Assembly (NCBI RefSeq): GCF_030555055.1
Contig: NZ_JAMOAO010000001.1
Coordinates: 186,001 to 250,000 of the forward strand
Direction: 5' to 3'
Source: Nocardiopsis sp. YSL2
GTDB taxonomy: Bacteria; Actinomycetota; Actinomycetes; Streptosporangiales; Streptosporangiaceae
Length of the DNA stretch: 64,000 nt
Below the pieces are notes generated by a model that saw only the letters and a list, made by a program, of their open reading frames with translations, had not been told where the DNA came from and did not search any database. Shown here one piece after another: positions 8,210 to 16,939 of the stretch; position 1 is the first letter of the stretch, and each line of letters opens with the position of its first letter. Made by a program: the position numbers and the translations under genes.

Positions 8210-10435
8210 CTAGATGCGCTCCAGTTCGCGGGGGCTCCGCTCCGGCGCGGTGCGGACGCTGGATCCGTCCTCTTCCGCCCCGCCCTCGGAGATGCCGATG
8301 CGGTCGTGCACCCACCGCAGGGGCCGCGGGAGCCACCAGTTGGCACCGCCCAGCAGGCGCATCGTCGCCGGCACCATGACGGCCCGCACGAGTGTGGCGT
8401 CCACGACCACCGCCAGGGCGAGGCCGATGCCGATGATCTTCAGGAACAGCAGCCCTGAGGTGCCCATCGCCACCAGGACCACCACGAGCAGCAGCGCGGC
8501 GCTGGTGATGATCTGGCCCGTGCGCTGCAGTCCCAGCGCCACCGACCCGGTGTTGTCCCCGCTGCGCAGGTACTCCTCGCGCACCCGGCTGAGCAGGAAC
8601 AGCTCGTAGTCCATCGCCAGGCCGAACGAGACGATGGTGATCAGGACCAGGTACGTGGGGTCGATCGTGCCGACGGCGTCGAAGCCCAGCACGGCCGCGA
8701 ACGCGCCCTCCTGGAACCCCCACACCACCAGGCCCAGGGACGCGCTCAGCGACAGGGCGCCCATCAGGACCGCCTTGACCGGCAGCACCACGGATCCGAA
8801 GGCGAGGAAGAGCAGGAGCAGGGTCGCGGTGGCCACGAAGGCGACCGTGACGGGCACCGACTCGACGATCGCCGCCACGTTGTCCGCCTGCATGGCGGCC
8901 ACTCCGCCCACCAGGGTCTCCTGGGCCCCCTCCGGCAGCGGCTCGGACCGCACGTCGGCGACCAGGCCCTCGATCTCGGGTGAGTCCGACTCGCCCTCGT
9001 AGGCGACCAGCACGTGCGCGATACCGTCACCGGTGCGCTCCACCGAGGCCAGGGCCGCCTCGGGCAGGTCCGCCAGCCGTTCGGCGTAGTCCTCCAGGTC
9101 GTCCTCGGCGACGTCGCCGACCACCGCGACGTGCAGCCGTCCCAGGCCGCCCGCGGGGAAGTCGTCCGCGAGCGACTCGCTCGCGATCCGGCTCCCTGCG
9201 TCCTCGGGCAGGTAGCGCTGGTCGGTGGAGCCGAGCTGGGCCGAGGCCAGCCCAGAACCGAAGGCCAGGAGTACGCCGCCGACCGCGACCAGCGAGACCG
9301 CGGGGCCGCGCATCACCGTGCGGGCCAGGCGTGCCCAGGCACCGGCGCGCTCGTGGACGGCTCCGGTGACGGTGCGGCGGGGCAGGGGGATGCGCAGGCT
9401 GTCGATCCGGGGCCCGACCACGGACAGCAGAGCGGGCAGGAACACGAGCGCGGCCACCAGGTCGAAGGCGACGACCGCGATGCCGCCCCATCCGATCGAC
9501 TGCAGGATCGGCTGGGGGAAGAAGAGCAGGCCCGCGAAGGCGATACCCACGGTGACGCCGGAGAAGGCCACCGTGCGGCCCGCGGTGTCCACCGTCCGGC
9601 CCACCGCCTCGGCGATCGGTCTGCCCTGTCCCGTCTCCTCGCGGAAGCGGCTGACGAGGAACAGTCCGTAGTCGATCGCCAGGCCCAGGCCCAGGATGGT
9701 GGCGACGTTGATCGCGAACACCGACACGTCGGTGACGTGGGTCAGAGCGCGCAGGGCGGTGAGGGAGCCGAGGATGGCCAGACCGCCGACGGCCAGGGGC
9801 ACCAGCCCGGCGATCAGTCCGCGAAAGATCAGGACGAGCAGGAGCAGCAGGATCGGCAGCGTGACCAGTTCGGCGCGCACGACGTCGCTCTCGGCCGTGG
9901 CCGACAGTTCGCTCTCGACCGCCACGGGGCCGCCCAGGTGGACGTCGAGCTGGCCGGACTCCAGGACCTCGGCGACCTCGTCGTACTGGTGGAGGCGCTC
10001 GGCGTGGTCCGCGCCGGACAGGGTCACCGGTACGTAGGTGGCGTGCATGTCCTCGGAGACGAGGATGCCGCGCTCGGTCTCCCCGAGGTCCTCGTCGAGA
10101 TAGGTGTCGGCCTCGGCGACGGCGTCCTCGGGCAGGTCGTCCACGATCCGCTGCACGGCCGCCGCGAAGGAGGGGTTGTCCACCCGCATCTCATCGCTGC
10201 GGTAGACCGCGACGACGTCGACGTCGTCGTGGCCGAGCTCGTCCTCCAGGACCTGGACGGCGCGCGACGACTCCGAGTCGGGGTCCTCGAAACCGCTCTC
10301 GCTGACGTCGGAGAACACCGCCGAGCCCCAGACGGCGGCGAAGACCGCGAAGAGCGCCGTGGCCACCAGGACCCACCATCGGCGACGGTGGGCGGCCAGC
10401 CCCAGACGCCCGAAGATCCCCATATGTGTGCGCAT
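8210..10435 (-). CDS. MMPL/RND-family membrane transporter
   Basis: This integral membrane protein of 741 residues belongs to the MMPL (mycobacterial membrane protein large) branch of the RND superfamily, likely exporting a lipid, drug or other hydrophobic compound with the proton motive force. It shows the duplicated RND plan: an N-terminal helix (ALFAVFAAVWGSAVF), a large extracytoplasmic loop, a block of five to six helices including LAIDYGLFLVSRFREETG, then a second loop and helix block with LAMDYELFLLSRVREEYL. The two DY motifs are the family's proton-relay segments. The ATG at 10435 has GGAGGA 7 nt upstream and is preferred over the GTG/ATG codons further out. A TetR gene is divergent, so repression by that protein is likely. 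Confidence 0.92.
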   Translation of the reverse strand: MRTHMGIFGRLGLAAHRRRWWVLVATALFAVFAAVWGSAVFSDVSESGFEDPDSESSRAVQVLEDELGHDDVDVVAVYRSDEMRVDNPSFAAAVQRIVDDLPEDAVAEADTYLDEDLGETERGILVSEDMHATYVPVTLSGADHAERLHQYDEVAEVLESGQLDVHLGGPVAVESELSATAESDVVRAELVTLPILLLLLVLIFRGLIAGLVPLAVGGLAILGSLTALRALTHVTDVSVFAINVATILGLGLAIDYGLFLVSRFREETGQGRPIAEAVGRTVDTAGRTVAFSGVTVGIAFAGLLFFPQPILQSIGWGGIAVVAFDLVAALVFLPALLSVVGPRIDSLRIPLPRRTVTGAVHERAGAWARLARTVMRGPAVSLVAVGGVLLAFGSGLASAQLGSTDQRYLPEDAGSRIASESLADDFPAGGLGRLHVAVVGDVAEDDLEDYAERLADLPEAALASVERTGDGIAHVLVAYEGESDSPEIEGLVADVRSEPLPEGAQETLVGGVAAMQADNVAAIVESVPVTVAFVATATLLLLFLAFGSVVLPVKAVLMGALSLSASLGLVVWGFQEGAFAAVLGFDAVGTIDPTYLVLITIVSFGLAMDYELFLLSRVREEYLRSGDNTGSVALGLQRTGQIITSAALLLVVVLVAMGTSGLLFLKIIGIGLALAVVVDATLVRAVMVPATMRLLGGANWWLPRPLRWVHDRIGISEGGAEEDGSSVRTAPERSPRELERI

Positions 10436-10466
10436 GCGTGATCCTCCGCGAACGGTCTTCATGTGG

Positions 10467-10531
10467 GTGAACGGTGTCAGCTAACGGTGTTCACTAAAGC
10501 GTTCGGGCGTTACGATGTCAATGTCGCATTG
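10467..10531. promoter_or_regulatory. Candidate TetR operators in the MMPL/TetR divergent promoter
   Basis: Two elements are visible. GTGAAC (10467-10472) and GTTCAC (10489-10494) are inverted around a spacer and include a direct repeat of AACGGTGT at 10470 and 10483. Further on, CAATG-TCG-CATTG (10519-10531) is a perfect 13-bp palindrome 52 bp before the TetR start. Both are of the size TetR dimers bind; which one is used cannot be told. Confidence 0.5.
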
Positions 10532-10583
10532 TTGAGTCACGCGCCACCGAACCGGCGCGTGGAAACGGGGTGTTACGCAGCAC

Positions 10584-11378
10584 ATGGCCACACCGCAGGT
10601 CCCGGCGCCACCGACGGGCACGAGCGCCCCCACCCGGCGGGAGCGTGTGCGCGAAGCCACACTCCTGGAGATCAAGGAGACCGCCCGGCGCCACCTGGTC
10701 GAGCACGGACCCGCGGGTGTGTCCCTGCGCGCCGTCGCCCGTGAGATGGGCATGACCGCCCCCGGCCTGTACCGCTACGTCCCGGGGATCGACGCCCTCC
10801 TCGTGGCCGTGGCCGCCGACCTGTTCGACGAGCTCGCGTCCGCCGTGGCCGCCGCGGACGCCGGCGTCCCCGACCACGACACCGACCAGCGCATCCTCAG
10901 CTCCCTGCGTGCCTTTCGCTCGTGGGCGACCGGGCACCGCGCGGAGTTCGCCATCATGTTCGGGCCGCGCACGGCCCCCGAGGCGGACATCACCCCGGCG
11001 GTGGAGGCGGGCCGCCGGTTCGGCGCCACGTTCTTCACGCTCTTCGACCGCCTGCTGGCCGAACAGCGTTTCCCCCTGCCCGAGGACGAGAGCGTACCCG
11101 CCGACCTCGCGCGGGAGCTGCGCTCCTTCGCGGACACCTGCGGGATCTCGGCCGACCACATCCCCGTGGCCGCCGTCAGGATCCTCGCCTCGTGCTGGGT
11201 GCGGCTCTACGGCGTGGTGTGCATGGAGGTCTTCGAGCACATGCACTTCGCGATGAACGACATGAAACCGCTGTTCGAGGCCGAACTGCTCGACGTCATG
11301 ACCGAGCTGGGGGTGCGCTACACGCCGCCCGCCGACGAGGGCGAAGCGGGCGCGCGTCCGAGCGCCTCGCCGGATTAG
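10584..11378 (+). CDS. TetR/AcrR-family transcriptional regulator
   Basis: This 264-residue regulator has a TetR helix-turn-helix at about residues 30-75 (VSLRAVAREMGMTAPGLYRY) and a C-terminal ligand domain with the WHG-like pattern, including WVRLYGVVCMEVFEH. It most likely represses the divergent MMPL exporter gene; the ligand would be an exported compound. The ATG start at 10584 follows a GC-poor promoter segment but has no strong ribosome site (only AGCAC). The N-terminal 20 residues are a flexible Pro/Thr-rich tail. Length is at the upper end of the family because of that tail and an acidic C-terminal extension. Confidence 0.92.
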   Translation: MATPQVPAPPTGTSAPTRRERVREATLLEIKETARRHLVEHGPAGVSLRAVAREMGMTAPGLYRYVPGIDALLVAVAADLFDELASAVAAADAGVPDHDTDQRILSSLRAFRSWATGHRAEFAIMFGPRTAPEADITPAVEAGRRFGATFFTLFDRLLAEQRFPLPEDESVPADLARELRSFADTCGISADHIPVAAVRILASCWVRLYGVVCMEVFEHMHFAMNDMKPLFEAELLDVMTELGVRYTPPADEGEAGARPSASPD

Positions 11379-11468
11379 CCCCCATACTGGAGTTCTGCGA
11401 CACTTGCCGGATTCGCGCGCCGAACCGGCCCAGCCCGGTGCGTCGGAACGATAGCGAGGACAGACCCC

Positions 11469-12578
11469 GTGGAGAACCGACCCGGCGGCGAGCAGCCCGG
11501 GGCCGCGCCCTCCGGCCCCCAGGGCCCCGGCCCCGTCGACCACGCCGCACAGGCCCGGTGGCCCGCCCCGGCCGCGTACCCCGCCCCGGCGCCCCCTGCG
11601 CCTTCCCACGCGCCCCACGTGCCGCCCGCGGGCGGCCACGGCGCCTTCCCGCCGCCGCCCTGGCCCGCGCCCCCGGCGACGCGGCCACTGCCGCCGCCCC
11701 CCTCGCCCCCGTCCGGCCAGAACGGCGCGGGTGTGCTCTTCGGCGCGGGCGTGGCCGCCGCGGTCGCACTGTCCGCCCTGGCCGCGAGCGTGCTGATCGT
11801 GGTCAACACCCCGCGCGAGGAGCCCGCCACCGGAGGGACCAACCTGTCCCTCCACTACGAGGACACCATGGCCGCGCCGCCCAACCCGGTCACGGTGGAC
11901 GTCGCCGACCACCCCCTGTACGAGGCCGCGATGCCGGAGCCCGTCGACTGCGACCCACCCGAGCTGCGGTCGGAGTCCGACGAGTCCTGGGAGGAGTTCG
12001 CGACGGCGGTCGGCGGCTGCCTGGACGAACTCTGGGCGCCCGTCCTGGCGGACCTGGGCCTGATGGCGGAGGCACCCGAGTTCGCGGTCACCACCGAGTC
12101 GCCGGACCCCGCCGACGCCGAGGGCTACACGCTCGCCTACTACGAGGGCGACTTCACCCGGATCACCGTGGTCCTGCCCAACGTGCGCGAGCTCGGGGCA
12201 CAGGTGCGGCCGGACGAGCGCGAACAGGTGTGGCTGGCCCTCATGGGACACGAGTACGGCCACCACGTGCAGTACGCCACCGGCATCCTGGGCATCAGCC
12301 ACGACCTGCGCACGTCGGCCGTCAACGAGGCCGACGAGCTCGACGCCCTGCGCCGGACCGAGCTCCAGGCCGAGTGCATGGCGGGGATCGGGCTCCGCGG
12401 GATCACCGACGGCGGCGCCCAGACCCTCGAAGTGGTCAACGCCAACTTCAACGGCGGCGGCGACCTGCCCACGCACGGCACCGCGGTCAACCGGGCCTTC
12501 TGGATGGAGCAGGGCTGGTCCGAGCCGACCGTGGGCAGCTGCAACACCTACGGCGCCGAGGAGGGCCGGGTGCTCTGA
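11469..12578 (+). CDS. Membrane-anchored putative neutral zinc metallopeptidase
   Basis: This 369-residue protein has a cytoplasmic N-terminal tail of about 85 residues that is extremely rich in Pro, Ala and Gly, one membrane helix at about 93-120 (VLFGAGVAAAVALSALAASV), and an external domain. In that domain HEYGHHVQY (H261, E262, H265) is a zincin HExxH motif and ELQAEC (from about residue 298) matches the downstream motif of the PF04228 neutral zinc metallopeptidase family. A peptidase acting outside the membrane is therefore likely; substrate unknown. The start is GTG 11469 with GAGG nearby. It follows the TetR gene by 90 bp on the same strand. A role in regulation by proteolysis cannot be shown. 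Confidence 0.8.
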   Translation: MENRPGGEQPGAAPSGPQGPGPVDHAAQARWPAPAAYPAPAPPAPSHAPHVPPAGGHGAFPPPPWPAPPATRPLPPPPSPPSGQNGAGVLFGAGVAAAVALSALAASVLIVVNTPREEPATGGTNLSLHYEDTMAAPPNPVTVDVADHPLYEAAMPEPVDCDPPELRSESDESWEEFATAVGGCLDELWAPVLADLGLMAEAPEFAVTTESPDPADAEGYTLAYYEGDFTRITVVLPNVRELGAQVRPDEREQVWLALMGHEYGHHVQYATGILGISHDLRTSAVNEADELDALRRTELQAECMAGIGLRGITDGGAQTLEVVNANFNGGGDLPTHGTAVNRAFWMEQGWSEPTVGSCNTYGAEEGRVL

Positions 12579-12842
12579 CCGAGCGCGTGCCGAAGGAGGA
12601 ACGGCCGAGCCACGGGGGGGGAGAACGCAGGCCGCCCCTCCTGCGGCGCCGCAGAGGTCGCAGGTGGCCGTTCTGACCGCCGGAACCCCAGGGGGTCGAA
12701 CGCCCACGGGCGTGCCCGCCGCGACCACAGGGGGTCGATCCGGGCCAAAGCAGGAAGGGCCGCGCCGCAGGCGTCCGTTGAGGGTGGTGGCGGGCGACGG
12801 TGCGGGAACGAGCAAGGCAAGTCGACGACGAAGGCCCCGGCA

Positions 12843-14249
12843 TCAAGCGCCCCGAGCAGCCGCCTCCCGGTAGGCGTCCCAGCCGTGCAGTTTGACGCGC
12901 TCGCCGCGCTCCAGCTCGCGGGCCTGTTCGGCCTCCGCGATGTCGATGCGCAGCCAGTCCTGGTAGTCGTAGTGAGCCAGCCCGCGCTCGTCCAGCAGCC
13001 GCTCCAGCGGCACCGTGCGCGGAGCCGCGGCCATCAGGGCGTCGGAGTCCGCGAGCAGGGACCGGACGGTGGCGGCGGCATCGGACTTGTTGGTCCCGAT
13101 CACCCCGGAGGCGCCGCGCTTGATCCACCCGGCGACGTAGTCGCCCGGGACCACGGCCCCCTCGGCGTCCAGCACCCGCCCGTCCTCCTGCGGGACCGTG
13201 CGCCGCAGGTCGTCGAAGGGCACGCCCGCCAGGGGCACCCCGGCGTAGCCCACCGATCGCAGCACCATTCCGGCGTCGAGGTCGGTCGTCCGGCCCGTGC
13301 CCTCGAGCCTGCCCTCGGGGTCCAGGCGGGTCTCCTCGACCCGGACGCCCCGCACGCGGTCCGTGCCCAGGATGCGCACCGGGCGCGACCAGAAGTGCAG
13401 GTGGACGCTGCGGGGCCTCCCCTTCGGCGCTCGACCGGCGAGCTCGGAGAGCAGGCGCAGGTTGGTCCGCGCGGCACGGGAGACGTCACGCAGTTCCGGA
13501 CCGCCTCCGCCCACCTGTGTGGGGTCGATGTCGACCTGGTCGGCGCGCACGTGGACGTCGGCGCCGGGCAGGTCGAGCAGGTCGCGCAGCTCCGGGGCGG
13601 TGAACCGGGCCTGGAGGGGGCCGCGGCGCGCCAACAGGTGCACCTCGCGCACGCGGCTGGCGGCCAGGGCGTCCAGGACGGGCTGGGGGATGTCGGTGTG
13701 GCGGAGCTCGTCGGCGGTCTTGGCCAGGATGCGGACCACGTCCAGGGCGACGTTGCCCGCGCCGACCACCACCGCCCTTTCGGCGTCCAGGACGAACCGC
13801 TCCAGCTCGCTGTCGGGGTGTCCGCAGTACCAGTTGACGAAGTCCGTGGCGGCGACGCTGCCGGGAAGGTCCTCGCCGGGCACGCCCAGGCGGCGGTCGA
13901 CGCTGGCCCCGGTCGCGTAGACCACGGCGTGGTAGGCGTGCGCGAGGTCGTCGCGGGTGAGGTCGGTGCCGAACTCCAGCCCGCCCACGAAGCGCACCTC
14001 GGGGCGTTCCAGGACGGTGCGCAGCGCGCGCGCCACACCCTTGATCTTGGTGTGGTCGGGGGCGACACCGTAGCGCACGAGTCCGTAGGGCGTGGGCAGG
14101 CGGTCCATGACGTCGACCCGGACGGGGACGCGGTTCTGCCGGGTCAGGGCGTCGGCCGTGTAGACGCCCGCCGGTCCGGAGCCGATGACGGCGACGCGGA
14201 GCGGACCGGCGCCGTCGGTGCGCGGCCGCTCGGGTGCGGGTGAAGTCAT
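12843..14249 (-). CDS. fprA: Ferredoxin/adrenodoxin-type NADP+ reductase (FprA-like)
   Basis: This 468-residue flavoprotein transfers electrons from NADPH to a ferredoxin, as mycobacterial FprA does, usually for cytochrome P450s or Fe-S enzymes. It has an N-terminal FAD site (VAVIGSGPAGVYTADAL), the YGLVRYGVAPDH signature of the adrenodoxin-reductase type, an NADPH site VVVGAGNVALDVVRIL with ATG-type linkers, and a C-terminal GWIKRGASGVIGTNKSDA that closes the FAD pocket. I chose the ATG at 14249 because the 21 residues upstream are not conserved in character; no strong ribosome site is visible. It is transcribed away from the rhamnogalacturonan cluster, so the 471-bp gap holds promoters for both sides. 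No ferredoxin gene is adjacent. Confidence 0.93.
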   Translation of the reverse strand: MTSPAPERPRTDGAGPLRVAVIGSGPAGVYTADALTRQNRVPVRVDVMDRLPTPYGLVRYGVAPDHTKIKGVARALRTVLERPEVRFVGGLEFGTDLTRDDLAHAYHAVVYATGASVDRRLGVPGEDLPGSVAATDFVNWYCGHPDSELERFVLDAERAVVVGAGNVALDVVRILAKTADELRHTDIPQPVLDALAASRVREVHLLARRGPLQARFTAPELRDLLDLPGADVHVRADQVDIDPTQVGGGGPELRDVSRAARTNLRLLSELAGRAPKGRPRSVHLHFWSRPVRILGTDRVRGVRVEETRLDPEGRLEGTGRTTDLDAGMVLRSVGYAGVPLAGVPFDDLRRTVPQEDGRVLDAEGAVVPGDYVAGWIKRGASGVIGTNKSDAAATVRSLLADSDALMAAAPRTVPLERLLDERGLAHYDYQDWLRIDIAEAEQARELERGERVKLHGWDAYREAAARGA

Positions 14250-14720
14250 GGCGCCATTGTCGCAGCCGTGGCGGACGTGCGGCTCGGAACGCTCGGGGGA
14301 CGAGCGGACCAACAGGACTTAAAACGTATTAACCAAAGGAACATCCACACCCCAGGCGAACCCGCCGACAGTGGCCGTCAGTGTGATCCACTTCATTGCG
14401 ATCAGGTAACAGGCAACATTCTTTCTGAAATCCCCCGCATCCCTTGTGAGCAGGATCAACACCCCCCAGGGCGCCTGCGACACCACAGGGATGCCTCACC
14501 CCACCCCTCCCGTTCACCCCGAGCCAGGGTCTTGTCCACCCGGCATTAAGACGTTTAAATCCAAGGACGCACCCGGCTCGTGCGGTCCCTCCGGGGCCCC
14601 GATCCGTGTGCGCCACCAGCCAAGGAGCCTCCCACCAGCCATCCCCCCAGGTTTCTGGAAAGCGCTTGCTCAGCCCTGCGCGACGTGTGTCCGGACCTGG
14701 GCCAGACGAGAGAGATCCAC
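14250..14720. promoter_or_regulatory. Divergent regulatory region with LacI-like operators
   Basis: No gene is seen in these 471 bp. Two related elements stand out in an AT-rich setting: TTAAAACGTATTAA (14319-14332, palindromic at 12 of 14 positions) and TTAAGACGTTTAAA (14546-14559, 10 of 14); with flanks they match at 17 of 22 positions. TTGTCC (14532-14537) and TTTAAA (14554-14559), 16 nt apart, could be the promoter of the transport operon, overlapped by the second element. A third palindromic core, AAGCGCTT, lies at 14660-14667. Central CG or GCGC symmetry is typical of LacI-family operators, which commonly control sugar-uptake clusters. No LacI gene lies in this window. Confidence 0.55.
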
Positions 14721-15989
14721 GTGAAGAAGACACCGGTCGCGGCCACCGCGCTGGCCCTCACCCTCCTGGCGACCGCCTGCGGCGGTTCCGGCGGGTCGGA
14801 CGGCGAGACCACCCTGCGCTTCGCGATCTGGGGCAGCGAGGAACGCTACGAGGTCGTCCAGGCCGCCGTCCAGGCGTTCATGGACGACAACCCCGGAATC
14901 CAGGTCGAGACGACCATCGCCGAGTACGACCCCTACTGGCAGCGGATGAACACCGAGATGGCCGGCGGCAACGCCCCCGACGTGTTCCTCATGAGCGACC
15001 GCCACCTGCGCGAGTACACGGGCCGCAACGTCGTCATGGACCTGGCGCCGCACGTCGGCGAGGGCGTGCGCACCGACGACATCATCCCCCAGGTCATGGG
15101 ACTGGGCACCGACGGCGACCACCTGTGGGGCCTGCCGATGAGCCAGATCACCATCACCATGCCCTACAACCCCGGGCTGTGGGAGGAGGCCGGGGCCGAG
15201 GCGCCCGAACTCGGCTGGACCTGGGACGACTACCTCGAAGCCGCCCAGCTCGTCTCCGAGCACACCGACGAGGAGGTCTACGGCGCCAGCGACTTCGGCG
15301 GCATCGAGTCCTGGTTCAAGGTCTACCTCAGCCAGAAGGGCAAGTCCCTCTACACCGAGGACGGCGAGCTCGGCTACACCGCCGACGACGTCGTCGAGTG
15401 GTGGGAGATGGCCACGGAGTTCCGCGAGGCCGGAGCCACCACCCCGGGCGAGATCACCAACGACAGGACCGCCGGTTCCCCCATGTTCCAGCGCCACTCG
15501 GCCTCGGAGTTCACGCCGGACTCGACCTTCGGACCCGATCACGGTGAGCAGTTCGACGGCGACTTCGCCCTCGCTCCACTGCCCCAGGCCGACTCGCTCG
15601 GCCTGTACGCCGAGCCCGCGATGCTCATCAGCGCCAGTGCCCGCACCTCCCACGAGGAGGAGTCCCTGGCCCTGATCGACTACATCGTCAACGAGCCCGC
15701 CGCCGCCGAGGCACTGGGCATGGCCTTCGGCCTGCCGGCCAACCAGACCAACCGCGAGCACATCGCCGCCGGTCTCGAGGGCGCCTGGCAGCAGGTGTAC
15801 GAGTACGAGGAACTGGTCGGCCCCGAGCTCAAGGAGGGCCCGCCCGCCCCGCCGCAGGGCGCCAGCACCCTGTTCGACCTCTTCACCACCTACTACGAGG
15901 ACGTGATGTTCGACCGGGCCGACCCGGAGGAGCAGGCGCGCGCCTTCTACGCCGAGGCCGAGCAGGTCGTCGCCGACAACCAGGACTGA
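14721..15989 (+). CDS. Sugar ABC transporter solute-binding lipoprotein
   Basis: This 422-residue lipoprotein is a family 1 extracellular solute-binding protein that would capture an oligosaccharide outside the membrane. The signal peptide ends in the lipobox LLATAC, with Cys at about residue 20. The body shows the fold's usual features, such as LRFAIWGSEERYEVVQ, the YDPYWQRMNTEMAGG segment, PDVFLMSD and LPANQTNR near the C-terminus. It begins at GTG 14721 and is followed 8 bp later by two permease genes. No ATPase is encoded in the cluster; a shared MsiK-type ATPase elsewhere in the genome is the usual actinomycete solution. Context (PL26 lyase, acetylesterase) suggests rhamnogalacturonan fragments as ligand. 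Confidence 0.9.
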   Translation: MKKTPVAATALALTLLATACGGSGGSDGETTLRFAIWGSEERYEVVQAAVQAFMDDNPGIQVETTIAEYDPYWQRMNTEMAGGNAPDVFLMSDRHLREYTGRNVVMDLAPHVGEGVRTDDIIPQVMGLGTDGDHLWGLPMSQITITMPYNPGLWEEAGAEAPELGWTWDDYLEAAQLVSEHTDEEVYGASDFGGIESWFKVYLSQKGKSLYTEDGELGYTADDVVEWWEMATEFREAGATTPGEITNDRTAGSPMFQRHSASEFTPDSTFGPDHGEQFDGDFALAPLPQADSLGLYAEPAMLISASARTSHEEESLALIDYIVNEPAAAEALGMAFGLPANQTNREHIAAGLEGAWQQVYEYEELVGPELKEGPPAPPQGASTLFDLFTTYYEDVMFDRADPEEQARAFYAEAEQVVADNQD

Positions 15990-15997
15990 ACGGCGAC

Positions 15998-16939
15998 ATG
16001 ACCACTCCGCTCACCCGCTCCGCCGCCCGCCCGCGCCGGCGGCGGAGCGGCACCTACGGCGACCATCCCGCGACGGGCTATCTGTTCCTGTCCCCGTGGA
16101 TCCTCGGCGCCCTGCTGATGTTCCTCGGGCCGATGCTCGCCTCGCTCTACCTGTCCTTCACCGACTACGACCTGTTCTCCACCCCGAACTGGATCGGCCT
16201 GGAGAACTACGAGCGGATGCTCACCGACGACCCCAGGTTCGGCAACTCGGTGCTGGCGACCGTGCGCTTCGTCGTCTTCGGCGTCCCGATCCAGCTCGCC
16301 GCCGCCCTGGGCGTGGCCCTGCTGCTGAACCGGGCGAGCCGGATGTCGGGCGTGTACCGGTCGGCGTTCTACGCGCCCTCGCTCCTGGGCGGCAGCGTGG
16401 CGCTCGCCCTGGTGTGGCGCTCGCTGTTCACCGCCGACGGGCCGGCCGACCAGCTCTCCGGGCTGTTCGGGATGCCCTCGCGCGGCTGGGTCAACGACCC
16501 GCAGCTGGCCCTGGCCGTCCTGGTGCTGCTGATCGTGTGGCAGTTCGGCGCGCCGATGGTGATCTTCCTGGCCGGACTCAAACAGATCCCCCAGGAGCTC
16601 TACGACGCCGCGGCCGTGGACGGCGCCAACGCCTGGCACCGGTTCCGCTCGATCACGGTGCCCATGCTCTCGCCGGTGATCTTCTTCAACCTCGTCCTCA
16701 ACACCATCAACGCCTTCCAGGTGTTCAACGCCGCCTTCGTGGTGAGCGGCGGCACCGGCGGTCCGAGCGACACGACGCTGTTCTACACGCTCTACCTGTG
16801 GCGGAAGGGATTCGTGGAGTTCAACATGGGCTACGCCTCGGCCATGGCCTGGGTCCTGCTCCTGGGTATCGCGCTGGTGACGGGGCTGATCTTCCGCAGC
16901 GCCCGCTCCTGGGTGCACTACGCGGGGGAGAAGCGATGA
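15998..16939 (+). CDS. Sugar ABC transporter permease (MalF/YesP-type)
   Basis: This is a 313-residue inner-membrane permease with about six helices, starting after a basic leader (RPRRRRSG) at LFLSPWILGALLMFLGPML. The cytoplasmic EAA loop is present as YDAAAVDGANAWHRFRSITV, the contact site for the transport ATPase. It forms a heterodimer with the product of the next gene, whose ATG overlaps this stop codon by four bases. The ATG start lies 8 bp behind the binding-protein gene. It is the counterpart of YesP in the Bacillus rhamnogalacturonan operon by position and type; this equivalence is inferred from context. Confidence 0.92.
   Translation: MTTPLTRSAARPRRRRSGTYGDHPATGYLFLSPWILGALLMFLGPMLASLYLSFTDYDLFSTPNWIGLENYERMLTDDPRFGNSVLATVRFVVFGVPIQLAAALGVALLLNRASRMSGVYRSAFYAPSLLGGSVALALVWRSLFTADGPADQLSGLFGMPSRGWVNDPQLALAVLVLLIVWQFGAPMVIFLAGLKQIPQELYDAAAVDGANAWHRFRSITVPMLSPVIFFNLVLNTINAFQVFNAAFVVSGGTGGPSDTTLFYTLYLWRKGFVEFNMGYASAMAWVLLLGIALVTGLIFRSARSWVHYAGEKR

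Noticed and set aside
12579..12842. Possible small gene or repeat in the 264-bp gap, with CAGGGGGTCGA twice (12689 and 12728)
   Set aside because: No frame shows a credible protein; the 11-bp direct repeat is too short to mean anything alone.
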